DNA of 64,000 bases from Mucilaginibacter frigoritolerans (GTDB lineage Bacteria > Bacteroidota > Bacteroidia > Sphingobacteriales > Sphingobacteriaceae), in the NCBI RefSeq assembly GCF_007830615.1, contig NZ_VLLI01000004.1:62001-126000 (forward strand), read 5' to 3'. Position 1 is the first letter of the stretch; the number at the start of each line of letters is the position of its first letter. Under the pieces are notes generated by a model. The model was not told the origin of the DNA and did no database searches. It saw nothing but the letters and a program-made list of their open reading frames with translations. The translations under genes were made by a program, and so were the position numbers. Shown here piece after piece: positions 1 to 6,941 of the stretch.

Positions 1-116
1 ACCTTGGTAATGGTGATTAGTGTGTTGGGTAAATAGTTAATCCCTTCGCGCTGAAATATCGCTGCAAGGTCCTGTTGTATTACTCCTGCAAATTTTTGCT
101 GACGTTTTGATTCCAT
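1..116 (-). CDS. rbfA: Ribosome-binding factor A, N-terminal part (cut by window edge)
   Basis: The first 38 residues read MESKRQQKFAGVIQQDLAA followed by IFQREGINYLPNTLITITKV, which has the pattern of the RbfA N-terminus in Bacteroidota: a basic start, the helix QQDLAAIF, then the first strand. RbfA is a KH-fold factor that binds the 30S subunit during late 16S rRNA maturation and cold adaptation. The ATG lies at 116 on the minus strand and the gene continues beyond base 1. It is the last gene of a minus-strand group behind an FtsX-like permease; that rbfA-permease neighbourhood is common in this phylum (recalled, not searched). Only the N-terminal third is seen, so the call rests on that segment plus context. 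Confidence 0.85.
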   Translation of the reverse strand, partial: MESKRQQKFAGVIQQDLAAIFQREGINYLPNTLITITK

Positions 117-238
117 GATTTTCTTTGAGCTGAAAGGTAAAAGCAGAAAGCTTAAAGCTAATATCTTTCGCGTAATTCTTTGTAAATTCTTTTGTTTTTA
201 TTCCCGTTTTCCAGCTTTCAGTTCAAAAAGTGATCCGC

Positions 239-604
239 TTAATTACACTTATCCTGCGGAATTACTTTTGTTATTTTTACTAGTTTTTTTACTACCAGCG
301 TACTATCATATTCTGATCCGAGGCCGTCCTTGCCCGATTTTACCTTTACGCCTTCTACCTCAACATAAACCGGCAAATAAGGTTTTTCGAAATTTAATTG
401 AGAGTATTTTAATTCCAGTTGGCGTGAACTATCCGTTACCCAAAACTCGGTGCCGTTATCGCAATCCTTAAATGATTTTACTTCGGGCCCAAAACTATAA
501 ACCCCTTTATAAATAAGCGGTTTATCATTGCCAGAATTGCCCTTGCAGGCAAAAAAAGCCATAGGTGCTATAAATAGTAAATATTTTACAGGCCTTAATT
601 GCAT
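239..604 (-). CDS. Small NlpE-C-like lipoprotein
   Basis: This 121-residue protein starts with a short basic stretch and a hydrophobic segment ending in the lipobox-like FFAC (Cys at about residue 20), so it is probably a lipoprotein. The rest has the pattern of the small OB-like domain found at the C-terminus of NlpE and related lipoproteins: a YSFGPEVKSFKDC segment, EFWVTDSS, then PYLPVYVEVEGVKV. Two cysteines (in KDCDNG and the C-terminal DKCN) could form a disulfide. It lies 12 bases downstream of the permease gene and ahead of rbfA on the same strand, which fits one transcript. The precise role is unknown; NlpE relation is inferred from sequence pattern only. Confidence 0.65.
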   Translation of the reverse strand: MQLRPVKYLLFIAPMAFFACKGNSGNDKPLIYKGVYSFGPEVKSFKDCDNGTEFWVTDSSRQLELKYSQLNFEKPYLPVYVEVEGVKVKSGKDGLGSEYDSTLVVKKLVKITKVIPQDKCN

Positions 605-616
605 AAGATAGAAATA

Positions 617-1843
617 TTATAAATCCTGTTTAATGTCGTTTAGTCCTTTGATACTTAACCTTGCGCTTATGCCTGATGCAATAACAGCTATTGCACCAAC
701 GGTTAAAAATACCAGGCCAAAGTCCGAAAGTCTTAATGCTACGGGGTATGCATCCATTACTGTCATCCGCGAACCCATTTTTACCAAACCAAAACGTTGT
801 TGCAATATACAAAATATCAAACCTAAAACTATACCTGCAATACATCCTATTATGGATATCATCATCCCCTCAAAAAAGAATATGCCCTGAATAAGTTGTT
901 TGTTGGCTCCTAAACTGGTTAAAACGGCAATATCTTTCCGTTTATCAATTACCAGCATGGTTAATGAGCCTATGATATTAAATATGGCAATAATCAGCAC
1001 AAAAGTTAATATCATAAATATAAACCAGCGCTCATAGTTTAATGTTTTATAAAGTTCGGTATCCTGCTCCCTTCGGTTCTTTACGGTAAAATCTGTGCCT
1101 ATTTTATTTTGGATGGAAAGCTGCACCTGATCAATATTAGTGCCTTTTTTGTAATCAATCTCAATGGATGATACATTTACCGGCTGACCCAATAAATCGC
1201 GTACAAAGCCAATTGGAGCTACGATGTTATCATCAAATTGTTGTTCAATGGCGAATACACCCGATGGATAAATGGAACGTACCACAAACTCATCCAACGG
1301 ATTGGTACCTGGCCGCGAATCCCGCCTGGGGGCGTATATCTCTAAAGGAGCAAACTGGTCGTGTATGTTTATACTCAGGCTGCTTTGTATGTTTGAACCA
1401 ATAACAGCGTAGTTTTTCCCTTCGGCTTTTAACGTAAATGAACCGCTTTGAATAGTACTATCCAGTTGTGGATTTTTTAAAAATTCATCACTTACGCCTC
1501 TTATGGTTCCGATGTATGGCTTGTTATCATACCTGATCAGCGCTTTTTCCTGTAAAACTTCGGTATAGGAAAATACTTTGGGGTCACGATGCAATGAATT
1601 AAAGTATACGGTGTTTGGATTAAACGTTTTACCCAGCCGTGGTTCTATTTTTATTTCAGGAGTAAAGTTGCTGTACAGGGACAGAATCACTTCTTCAAAG
1701 CCATTAAACACCGATAGAATAATAATTAAAGCTGCACTACCAATTAAAACCCCCAGCATGGAAATGCCCGAGATGATATTAATGGCATGCATTTTCTTAA
1801 GCGAAAATAAATACCTTTTTGCTATGTAAACGGAAGTGTTCAA
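617..1843 (-). CDS. FtsX/LolC-LolE-type ABC transporter permease
   Basis: The 408 residues show the standard plan of MacB/FtsX-family permeases. There is one N-terminal membrane segment after the YIAKRYLFSLKKMHAIN motif (residues about 20-48), a large extracytoplasmic domain (about 50-270), and three C-terminal membrane segments (about 272-298, 318-347 and 375-400). The glycine-rich GISMLGVLIGSAALIIILSVFNGFE segment is typical of LolC/LolE-like proteins, which drive release of lipoproteins from the inner membrane. No ATPase gene is adjacent, so the partner must be encoded elsewhere. It sits between the metallo-hydrolase and the small lipoprotein on the same strand. Assignment to the family is firm, the lipoprotein-release substrate is inference. 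Confidence 0.88.
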   Translation of the reverse strand: MNTSVYIAKRYLFSLKKMHAINIISGISMLGVLIGSAALIIILSVFNGFEEVILSLYSNFTPEIKIEPRLGKTFNPNTVYFNSLHRDPKVFSYTEVLQEKALIRYDNKPYIGTIRGVSDEFLKNPQLDSTIQSGSFTLKAEGKNYAVIGSNIQSSLSINIHDQFAPLEIYAPRRDSRPGTNPLDEFVVRSIYPSGVFAIEQQFDDNIVAPIGFVRDLLGQPVNVSSIEIDYKKGTNIDQVQLSIQNKIGTDFTVKNRREQDTELYKTLNYERWFIFMILTFVLIIAIFNIIGSLTMLVIDKRKDIAVLTSLGANKQLIQGIFFFEGMMISIIGCIAGIVLGLIFCILQQRFGLVKMGSRMTVMDAYPVALRLSDFGLVFLTVGAIAVIASGISARLSIKGLNDIKQDL

Positions 1844-1927
1844 ATGGTGGGTGAATTTTTAATTGATTGAATTTAATAGGTGACCGGTTTTTTAACCAAT
1901 GAACTATTGAACAGGTGGATTAATGGA

Positions 1928-2566
1928 CTAAGTTAAAAAAGGATTATTTTGTTTTTCGTATTCTATAGTAGTTTCAGGGCCATGGCCAGGGTATACGGTG
2001 CAATCATCAGGTAAAGTAAATAGTTTTTGTTCAATATTATCAACCAGTTGGGTAAAGTTACCGCCCGGTAAATCAGTGCGACCAATGCTATTTCTGAATA
2101 ACACATCACCGCCTACTAATATATTCGCTTCTTTGGCATAAAAACATAAGTGTGCCGGCGAATGGCCAGGTGCAAAAATGAGCGTAAGTTCTGTATTGCC
2201 AAATTTTATGGTACCGGTTTCAGGTAAATAGATGTCTGGTGTAGGTGATTGCTCATAGCGTATGCCCATGGCAGGTGCGTAGGCTATAACTGCTTCCAGC
2301 AATTCCTGTTCGCCTTTATTAAACTGTGGCTTTAATCCGTATTGATCAAAAATAAATTTATTGCCTAGTACGTGGTCAATATGGCAATGGGTATTGAGCA
2401 ATAAAACCGGTTTTAAATTATGTTCCTTTATAAAGTTCACTACTTTATTCTGCTCCGCCGCGGTTTCCATTCCCGGATCAATAATGGCACATTCACCGCT
2501 TTCATCATATAGCAGGTAAGTGTTTTCCTGGTATGGGTTATTTACAAAAGATCGGATGTTAGTCAT
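1928..2566 (-). CDS. MBL-fold hydrolase, glyoxalase II-like
   Basis: This 212-residue cytoplasmic protein carries the full metallo-beta-lactamase metal set: His60, His62, Asp64 and His65 in NTHCHIDHVLG, His135 in APGHSPAHL, Asp154 in VGGDVLF and His195 in VYPGHGPETT. The FRNSIGRTDLPGG segment after the bridging Asp is typical of the hydroxyacylglutathione hydrolase-like branch (YcbL/GloB2 type). Such enzymes hydrolyse thioesters, but the lack of the long C-terminal glutathione-binding domain of true GloB makes the substrate uncertain. It is the first gene of the minus-strand group at the left end, 84 bases upstream of the permease. Confidence 0.9.
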   Translation of the reverse strand: MTNIRSFVNNPYQENTYLLYDESGECAIIDPGMETAAEQNKVVNFIKEHNLKPVLLLNTHCHIDHVLGNKFIFDQYGLKPQFNKGEQELLEAVIAYAPAMGIRYEQSPTPDIYLPETGTIKFGNTELTLIFAPGHSPAHLCFYAKEANILVGGDVLFRNSIGRTDLPGGNFTQLVDNIEQKLFTLPDDCTVYPGHGPETTIEYEKQNNPFLT

Positions 2567-2721
2567 GGCGGTAAAAATACAGAATTATCAGTTTGGAATT
2601 TTCCATTTTAAATTAAAACAAAATTCAAAAAAAGTATATTGATGGTTAATGTAAAGTTTATTAACTTTAATCATTGATTTAATAAAAGCTTAGCCTTATT
2701 ATCCGATTTGTGACTAACATC

Positions 2722-3252
2722 ATGAAAAAAACAATCTTGATTTTGTGTTTAATAACGCTTGTTGGAGTTGCAACTAAAGCTCAATCAACTTCAATTAATT
2801 CTTTTATTGCTGATGATCAGGGGATTTTGATAAACTCCATTGCGCCGGATATTGTTTTGCCTGGAATTAATGGCTATGATATTGACGCCAATAAGTCGAA
2901 CTATAAATATCTGCTGGTTAACTTTTGGGCAAGCTGGGATAGGGCATCAAGAAAACAGAATCCTTATTTTATTAAAGCGTTAGATAAATTTCAGAGCCAG
3001 GGTTTTGGTATCATGTCAGTATCAGTCGACTCAAATGTTGATTTTTGGCAACAAGCCATAAAAGAGGATGGAACATCCGGATTTTTGCACTTGATAGACC
3101 GCGATGGATTGAAAAGCGTATACCTGAAAGAGTTTAAAGTGGATTTTATACCAGCCAATTTTTTAATTGACAACACAGGGAAGGTCATTGCCAAAAACCT
3201 GCGCAAAAATGAGCTTTATAAGCTACTGGCTACCCTACTGCCCGATCATTAA
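2722..3252 (+). CDS. Secreted thioredoxin-fold (TlpA/AhpC-TSA-like) protein without CxxC
   Basis: An N-terminal signal peptide (MKKTILILCLITLVGVATKAQ) is followed by a TlpA-like thioredoxin fold of about 155 residues: APDIVLPGINGYDI, then LLVNFWASW, and later the cis-proline region VDFIPANFLIDNTGKVIAKNLR. The position of the WCxxC active site reads WDRAS (Asp73 and Ser76 in place of cysteines), so it cannot act as a dithiol oxidoreductase. The start at 2722 gives a clean signal peptide; an in-frame GTG at 2710 is less likely. The stop codon overlaps the convergent oxyR stop by three bases. A binding or structural role in the periplasm is inferred. Confidence 0.8.
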   Translation: MKKTILILCLITLVGVATKAQSTSINSFIADDQGILINSIAPDIVLPGINGYDIDANKSNYKYLLVNFWASWDRASRKQNPYFIKALDKFQSQGFGIMSVSVDSNVDFWQQAIKEDGTSGFLHLIDRDGLKSVYLKEFKVDFIPANFLIDNTGKVIAKNLRKNELYKLLATLLPDH

Positions 3253-4184
3253 ATATCCATCACCTCTTTCTTTTTCTTGGTTTTCATCCGTTTAGGCAAA
3301 AAATCGAGGATTTCATTTTTTAGGGCTTCAATCATCCTGCGTTTTAAAAAATTCCGTTGTATCACTATACTAACCTCTCTTGCAGGTTCCGGCGATTTAA
3401 AGTAACGCACTTTATCCAGTTGTTTATCGGTCAGATCGGTTAGTGCCAGTTCGGGTAAAATAGTAGCACCGTTATTTTGGTCAACCATGCGTTTAAGGGT
3501 TTCAACACTGCCTGTATTGTATTCAAAATGTTTAAAACCCTGGGTAGACTTACGGCGTTGGCAAATATTCAGCACCTGTTCGCGCATGCAATGCCCTTCA
3601 TTTAATATCCATATCTCTTCCATATCAATATCATCTGGACTGATGGTTTTCTTTTTGGATAGATTGCTGTTTTTAGATACATAAGCCACAAAGTTTTCAT
3701 AAAAAACAGGTAGCTCGGTAAGGTTGCTTTCATGAAGCGGGGTTGAAAGTATGCCACAATCTATCATCCCCAGTTTTAGTTCATGAATTATTTGCTCAGT
3801 AGTCTGCTCCCAAACAACCAGTTTTACCTGTGGGTATTTTTCAATAAAGCCATGCAGTATTTTTGGTAAAATGTAAGGCGCAATGGTTGGGATAATGCCC
3901 ACTTTCAATTCGCCCGACAATTCTTTTTTCCTGTCGGTGATGATCTCTTTAATTTTTTCGCTTTCTGATAACAGTATCCGCGCCTGCGTAATAATCTCTG
4001 TGCCTATTTCTGTTGGGGTTACCGGTTGTTTACTACGGTCAAATAATTTAACACCAAGAGTGTCTTCAAGCTTTTGTACTTGCATACTTAATGTAGGCTG
4101 GGTAACAAAACACTTTTCGGCGGCCAATACAAAACTGCGGTAAGTATCAACTGCAACAATATATTCAAGCTGGGTAATAGTCAT
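3249..4184 (-). CDS. oxyR: LysR-family peroxide regulator OxyR
   Basis: With the start at the ATG at 4184 (not an upstream in-frame ATG at 4220) the 311-residue product begins MTITQLEYIVAVDTYRSF, an OxyR-type N-terminus with a winged helix-turn-helix at about residues 17-60 (SFVLAAEKCFVTQPTLSMQVQKLE). The two redox-sensing cysteines are in GHCMREQVLNIC at residues 199 and 208, which are exactly the numbers in Escherichia coli OxyR. OxyR forms an intramolecular disulfide with hydrogen peroxide and then activates target promoters. It is divergent from a catalase gene and shares its upstream region, the classic arrangement. Basic residues at the C-terminus (KRMKTKKKKE) form an unusual tail. Confidence 0.95.
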   Translation of the reverse strand: MTITQLEYIVAVDTYRSFVLAAEKCFVTQPTLSMQVQKLEDTLGVKLFDRSKQPVTPTEIGTEIITQARILLSESEKIKEIITDRKKELSGELKVGIIPTIAPYILPKILHGFIEKYPQVKLVVWEQTTEQIIHELKLGMIDCGILSTPLHESNLTELPVFYENFVAYVSKNSNLSKKKTISPDDIDMEEIWILNEGHCMREQVLNICQRRKSTQGFKHFEYNTGSVETLKRMVDQNNGATILPELALTDLTDKQLDKVRYFKSPEPAREVSIVIQRNFLKRRMIEALKNEILDFLPKRMKTKKKKEVMDI

Positions 4185-4495
4185 GATAGTGAAATTTAGA
4201 ATTTTAGTAGCCGGGGACAAAGATTCAACAATCGGGGGCAGGAATAAAGCAATATAAAATAAACGATTATTTATGACAAAAAATCAACAGATTATACTGT
4301 TTTTATAGTCAATTCGTTTAAGTTTTTTATTACCTTGGCTTATACCTGCTGGCTCCAGATTCTGCCAAATTGATTTTTTATTACGAGCCTTGATTTAATG
4401 TCCCTAATATAGTTTTTATCTATTCAAATATAGTAATTATTGATTTTTTCTATTGATTTATTATTCTGAAGTTTGAATTAAACTAAAAAACCTAT
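4185..4495. promoter_or_regulatory. oxyR-catalase divergent control region
   Basis: This 311-bp AT-rich stretch separates the two divergent start codons. It carries the OxyR-like element listed at 4409-4444 and, at 4468-4475, GAAGTTTG, a 7-of-8 match to the phylum's -7 element TAnnTTTG. Nearer to oxyR, at 4290-4309, an imperfect CTAT-N7-GTAT type motif is visible on the minus strand, but it is too weak to call. No small gene is evident. Confidence 0.6.
4409..4444. promoter_or_regulatory. OxyR-like operator upstream of catalase
   Basis: Bases 4409-4423 read ATAGTTTTTATCTAT, a perfect match to the OxyR half-site ATAGnTnnnAnCTAT defined in enterobacteria. Six bases later a degenerate second half (ATAGTAATTATTGAT, 4430-4444) follows, so the element resembles the tandem tetramer site with 6 instead of 7 spacer bases. 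The perfect half ends 44 bp before the -7-like GAAGTTTG at 4468. The adjacent regulator is an OxyR with both cysteines. A matching element with nearly the same spacing precedes ahpC at 53303. Confidence 0.65.
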
Positions 4496-5995
4496 ATGGA
4501 AACAAATAAAAAGAAGCTGACTACGGCATCAGGCATACCGTATGCAGAGAATGAAAACTCCATGACTGTTGGTCCTCGCGGTCCGATATTACTACAGGAT
4601 TTTATCCTGCACGAAAAGATGGCACACTTTAACCGTGAACGCATTCCGGAACGCGTTGTTCATGCTAAAGGATCGGGTGCTTATGGTACATTTACGGTTA
4701 CACATGATATTTCTAAATATACACGTGCCAAATTGTTTAATACTATAGGTAAGGAAACAAAAACTTTTCTTCGCTTTTCTACCGTAGGTGGTGAAAAAGG
4801 ATCTGCTGATACTGAGCGCGATCCACGCGGCTTTGCACTGAAGTTTTACACTGAAGAAGGTAACTGGGATTTGGTAGGTAACAATACACCGGTATTTTTT
4901 ATAAAAGATCCGAAAAAATTTGGTGATTTTATCCATACCCAAAAGCGTGATCCCTATACCAATTGCAAAAGTGCAACCATGATGTGGGATTTCTGGTCGT
5001 TAAATCCGGAAAGCTTGCACCAGGTAACTATCCTGATGTCGGATAGAGGTACCCCTTATGGTTACCGCCACATGGATGGGTTTGGTAGCCACACCTTCTC
5101 AATGATCAATGCCAATAATGAGCGTCATTGGGTGAAATTCCACTTTAAAACCGAACAGGGAATTAAAAACTTTACCGATGAAGAGGCCGGAGCAATGCGT
5201 GGCACCAATCCTGATTTCGCTCAGCACGACCTCTTAACCCACATTGATAAAGGTGATTTTCCAAAATGGAAATTGAAAATACAGGTAATGACCGAAGAGC
5301 AGGCAAAAACCTATAAATGGAATCCATTTGATTTAACCAAAGTTTGGCCCCATGCCGATTTTCCTTTAATTGATGTAGGTGTATTGGAACTAAACCAAAA
5401 CCCTGATAATTATTTTGCCCACGTTGAACAATCTGCATTTGCACCTGCACATGTGGTTGATGGGGTTGGTTATTCACCTGATAAAATGTTACAAGGCCGT
5501 TTATTGTCTTATCCGGATGCTCATCGTCATCGTTTGGGTGGTAATTATGAGCAGATTCCGGTAAACAGGTGCCCGTTTGCTGTAAATAACTACCAGCGCG
5601 ATGGACAAATGCGTGTTGATGGCAACCATGGCTCAGGACCCAACTATTTCCCTAATAGCTTTGATGATATTGTGGCCGACGAAAGCTACAAAGAACCAGC
5701 CTGGGATTTAGGAACAGGCCTTGCTGACTGGTATGACCGTAATGCCGAAGGAGAAAATGATCATTACACTCAACCTGGTAACCTGTACCGTTTAATGACG
5801 GAAGAAGCTAAATATGATCTGGTGAAAAATATTGTTCACTCCATGAGTGGTATTGATGGCCCTAAAAAAGAGCTGATTACAAACAGGCAACTTTGCCACT
5901 GGTTCAGGGCTGATATTGGCTTGGGCATGGCTATTGCAAAAGGCTTGCAGGTAGATATGGATGAAGCCATGAAAAATATGGCTGTACATGCCTGA
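4496..5995 (+). CDS. katA: Monofunctional haem catalase (small subunit type)
   Basis: The 499-residue product has the complete catalase core. The distal His56 is in RVVHAKGSGAYG, the Asn129-Asn130 pair in DLVGNNTPVFF, and the haem-ligand Tyr339 in RLLSYPDAHRHRLG. The length fits the small-subunit (clade 3) class, with no flavodoxin-like C-terminal domain. It has no signal peptide, so it acts in the cytoplasm, dismuting hydrogen peroxide to water and oxygen. Divergent oxyR and the OxyR-like box at 4409 indicate peroxide induction. A strong hairpin terminator follows at 6029. The symbol katA is by class and context. Confidence 0.97.
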   Translation: METNKKKLTTASGIPYAENENSMTVGPRGPILLQDFILHEKMAHFNRERIPERVVHAKGSGAYGTFTVTHDISKYTRAKLFNTIGKETKTFLRFSTVGGEKGSADTERDPRGFALKFYTEEGNWDLVGNNTPVFFIKDPKKFGDFIHTQKRDPYTNCKSATMMWDFWSLNPESLHQVTILMSDRGTPYGYRHMDGFGSHTFSMINANNERHWVKFHFKTEQGIKNFTDEEAGAMRGTNPDFAQHDLLTHIDKGDFPKWKLKIQVMTEEQAKTYKWNPFDLTKVWPHADFPLIDVGVLELNQNPDNYFAHVEQSAFAPAHVVDGVGYSPDKMLQGRLLSYPDAHRHRLGGNYEQIPVNRCPFAVNNYQRDGQMRVDGNHGSGPNYFPNSFDDIVADESYKEPAWDLGTGLADWYDRNAEGENDHYTQPGNLYRLMTEEAKYDLVKNIVHSMSGIDGPKKELITNRQLCHWFRADIGLGMAIAKGLQVDMDEAMKNMAVHA

Positions 5996-6028
5996 TTTTT
6001 CTGTTAATTAAATTATAAGAACACACCG

Positions 6029-6076
6029 AACGCCTGTAATGTTAAATTAATATTACAGGCGTTTAACTTTTTTGTG
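6029..6076 (+). terminator. Intrinsic terminator after catalase
   Basis: AACGCCTGTAAT (6029-6040) pairs perfectly with ATTACAGGCGTT (6052-6063), an 11-base loop between, followed by a T-rich tail containing TTTTTT at about 6067-6073. Confidence 0.85.
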
Positions 6077-6131
6077 AATTGGCAATAACCCACTGCAGTA
6101 TCCGTTCGGGTAATTTATAATCAAAATTTAA

Positions 6132-6941
6132 ATGAAGAAATATTTCCTTTCGGGCCTTGTATTTTTATGCTTATTTAGTTTAGCATCGTGGGGCCCTATA
6201 GGTCACCGGGCTGTTGGTCAGATAGCTGAAAATCATTTGACACCTGCGACAAAATTGGCTGTTAAAAACCTTTTGGGGGGTGAGTCTTTGGCTGATGTGA
6301 GCAATTATGCTGATGAGATCCGTAAAGATCCGGCATTTAAATACACCACTCCCTGGCATTACGTAAATATTACGCCGGGACTTACTTTTGAGCAGTTTGC
6401 CCATGAAGTGAGTAACATGCCACAGGATAATGTTTATAAAATGGTACTTAGCTGTGAGAGTGATTTGAAAAATCAGGATAAATCAAATGCACAAAAAGTT
6501 GCGGCATTAAAACTCCTTGTACATTTTGTGGGCGATTTACATCAGCCTATGCATGTAAGCAAAGCCGAAGATAAAGGCGGAAATGATATTGCCATAAAGT
6601 TTATGGGGATAGATGGTAATCTGCACAGTTTATGGGATAGCGGATTAATATCTCATCAGGGATTAACCTATGTGCAGATGGCTTCTACCTACGACACGGC
6701 TACACCTGCAGAGATTGCTAAATGGCAAAGTGACGATTTGATGGTGTGGTTATGGGAATCATACCAGATCAGCACTATTTTGTATAAGGAGGTAGCAGAT
6801 AATCCCGATTTTGATGAAGAATATTATAAAGCACACATTTCTATTGTTGAAAAAAGGATAGAAAAAGGTGGTATCAGGTTGGCTGGAACACTGAATGCTA
6901 TTTTTGATGCGCCAAATGCCGGCAGCCAGTCCGGAAAGTAA
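6132..6941 (+). CDS. S1/P1-family zinc nuclease, secreted
   Basis: The 269-residue protein has a signal peptide that ends so the mature chain would begin with Trp20 in WGPIGH, the N-terminal Trp whose backbone binds zinc in S1/P1 nucleases. Other family landmarks are HRAVGQIAENHL, PWHYVNI, HFVGDLHQPMHV and the GGNDI...LHSLWDSGLI region with metal-ligand His and Asp. These enzymes cut single-stranded nucleic acids and release nucleotides, here probably in the periplasm or outside. Its stop codon abuts the stop of the convergent kinase gene with no spacer, so no terminator lies between. Confidence 0.93.
   Translation: MKKYFLSGLVFLCLFSLASWGPIGHRAVGQIAENHLTPATKLAVKNLLGGESLADVSNYADEIRKDPAFKYTTPWHYVNITPGLTFEQFAHEVSNMPQDNVYKMVLSCESDLKNQDKSNAQKVAALKLLVHFVGDLHQPMHVSKAEDKGGNDIAIKFMGIDGNLHSLWDSGLISHQGLTYVQMASTYDTATPAEIAKWQSDDLMVWLWESYQISTILYKEVADNPDFDEEYYKAHISIVEKRIEKGGIRLAGTLNAIFDAPNAGSQSGK

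Noticed and set aside
4290-4309. A second OxyR-like site close to the oxyR start (CTAT-N7-GTAT on the minus strand)
   Set aside because: The order of the arms is not that of the consensus and one arm is mismatched.
5172-5477. Long open frames opposite known genes (for example opposite catalase and opposite sucB at 52168-52932)
   Set aside because: They lie antisense to genes with clear family motifs, and their products show no domain or start signal; treated as shadows of the real genes.
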